From NCBI GenBank assembly GCA_945895265.1, contig CAMDEF010000083.1, positions 1 through 6,142 on the forward strand: DNA of 6,142 bases, given 5' to 3'. Both the position numbers and the translations under genes were made by a program. Source of the stretch: Bordetella parapertussis. GTDB lineage: Bacteria > Pseudomonadota > Gammaproteobacteria > Burkholderiales > Burkholderiaceae_B. This document shows, piece by piece, positions 6,051-6,142 of this stretch. Position 1 is the stretch's first letter, and the number at the start of each line of letters is the position of its first letter. The notes under the pieces were generated by a model. That model had not been told where the DNA came from, ran no database searches, and saw only the letters and a list, made by a program, of their open reading frames with translations.

Positions 6051-6128
6051 GAGCCCTCGCTTTACCTAACGGCATCTAAGTGCCAAAGTGGAGTTTCTTA
6101 ATTCAACCACAAACGGTAATGAGGGCTC
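6051..6128 (+). ncRNA. Predicted three-way-junction RNA whose closing stem sequesters the downstream Shine-Dalgarno
   Basis: Hand folding gives a long closing stem. GAGCCCTC (6051-6058) pairs with GAGGGCTC (6121-6128), a G-U pair follows (6059-6120), then, after two unpaired bases (6060-6061), TTACC (6062-6066) pairs with GGTAA (6115-6119). Inside are hairpin GGCA/TGCC (6071-6084) and a second arm: GTG/CAC (6088-6090 with 6108-6110), an AAC bulge, and GAGTT/AATTC with a TCTT loop (6091-6104). Short A-rich linkers join the arms. The GAGGG in the 3' strand is also the ribosome binding site for the ATG at 6132. I match it to no named riboswitch. It may be part of an IS110 bridge-type RNA, or a cis-acting leader. 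Confidence 0.5.
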
Positions 6129-6131
6129 GAC

Positions 6132-6142
6132 ATGAAGATTAC
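6132..6142 (+). CDS. Start of a gene cut by window edge, possibly an IS110-family recombinase
   Basis: ATG AAG ATT AC encodes Met-Lys-Ile-Thr. GAGGG (6121-6125) lies six bases upstream as a good ribosome binding site, buried in the closing stem of the predicted RNA. Many IS110-family recombinases in Burkholderiales begin with Met-Lys-Ile-Thr followed by a Val-Gly-Ile-Asp-Leu-Ala-Lys-like motif that carries the first catalytic aspartate, but those residues lie beyond the window. The start is well supported; the identity is a guess from four residues and the structured upstream region. Other proteins also begin this way. Confidence 0.5.

Larger units (their letters stand above)
5950..6142 (+). 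mobile_element. Possible left end of an IS110-family insertion sequence, cut by window edge
   Basis: Three observations are combined. The GC content steps up near 5950. The following roughly 180 bases are non-coding but can fold into strong structures. A frame then begins with Met-Lys-Ile-Thr, as many Burkholderiales IS110-family recombinases do. IS110-family elements are known to carry a structured non-coding RNA (bridge RNA or seekRNA) beside a DEDD recombinase gene, and many lack terminal inverted repeats, so the missing visible end is no objection. The left boundary is a guess from composition. Only 11 bases of the gene are present, so this remains an inference. Confidence 0.38.

Noticed and set aside
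6051..6128. Hammerhead ribozyme, purine or SAM-III riboswitch, which are also three-way junctions
   Set aside because: The junction linkers (TAAC, AAA, AAAC) lack the CUGAUGA/GAA hammerhead core and I do not see purine or SAM-III consensus bases; a covariance-model search would settle this.

Overview
The window looks like chromosome of a betaproteobacterium, most likely Burkholderiales and possibly Alcaligenaceae-like. This rests on the resemblance of the nitroreductase, Atm1-type transporter, serine hydrolase and acyl-CoA hydratase to proteins I know from that group. GC is moderate and the intergenic regions are AT-rich. No rRNA, tRNA or CRISPR array is visible.

Layout: (1) Bases 1-491, minus strand: the small [2Fe-2S] subunit of a CO-dehydrogenase/xanthine-dehydrogenase-type molybdenum hydroxylase. 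Its stop codon merges into the ribosome binding site of the next gene, of which only Met-Gly-Ala is in view (probably the large molybdopterin subunit). (2) Bases 492-686: AT-rich divergent intergenic region. (3) Bases 687-1517, plus: a nitroreductase-family flavin oxidoreductase, converging on (4) 1514-3358, minus: an Atm1/HMT1-type ABC half-transporter. These two share a TTAA that supplies both stop codons. (5) Bases 3359-3636: an intergenic region with no convincing gene, ending in a short direct repeat and a puzzling start region. (6) Bases 3637-4830, plus: a class C beta-lactamase/EstB-type serine hydrolase. (7) Bases 4831-4983: two degenerate repeats of the hydrolase's own 3' end, then an intrinsic terminator. 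(8) Bases 4984-5790, minus: an enoyl-CoA hydratase/isomerase resembling LiuC-type methylglutaconyl-CoA hydratase. (9) Bases 5791-6142: 352 bases without a complete gene.

The last stretch is the most interesting. From about 5950 it becomes GC-rich. It holds a candidate promoter, a strong hairpin, and a segment (6051-6128) that can fold by hand into a three-way junction. The closing stem pairs with the Shine-Dalgarno sequence of a gene starting at 6132 with Met-Lys-Ile-Thr. That N-terminus and the structured non-coding DNA before it fit the left end of an IS110-family element, where a bridge/seek RNA lies beside the recombinase gene. A riboswitch-like leader of an ordinary gene is the main alternative, and only 11 bases of the gene are present.

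The complete genes appear to be individually transcribed metabolic and transport functions (molybdenum hydroxylase, flavin reductase, metal/thiol exporter, hydrolase, acyl-CoA metabolism). I see no sign that they form one pathway.
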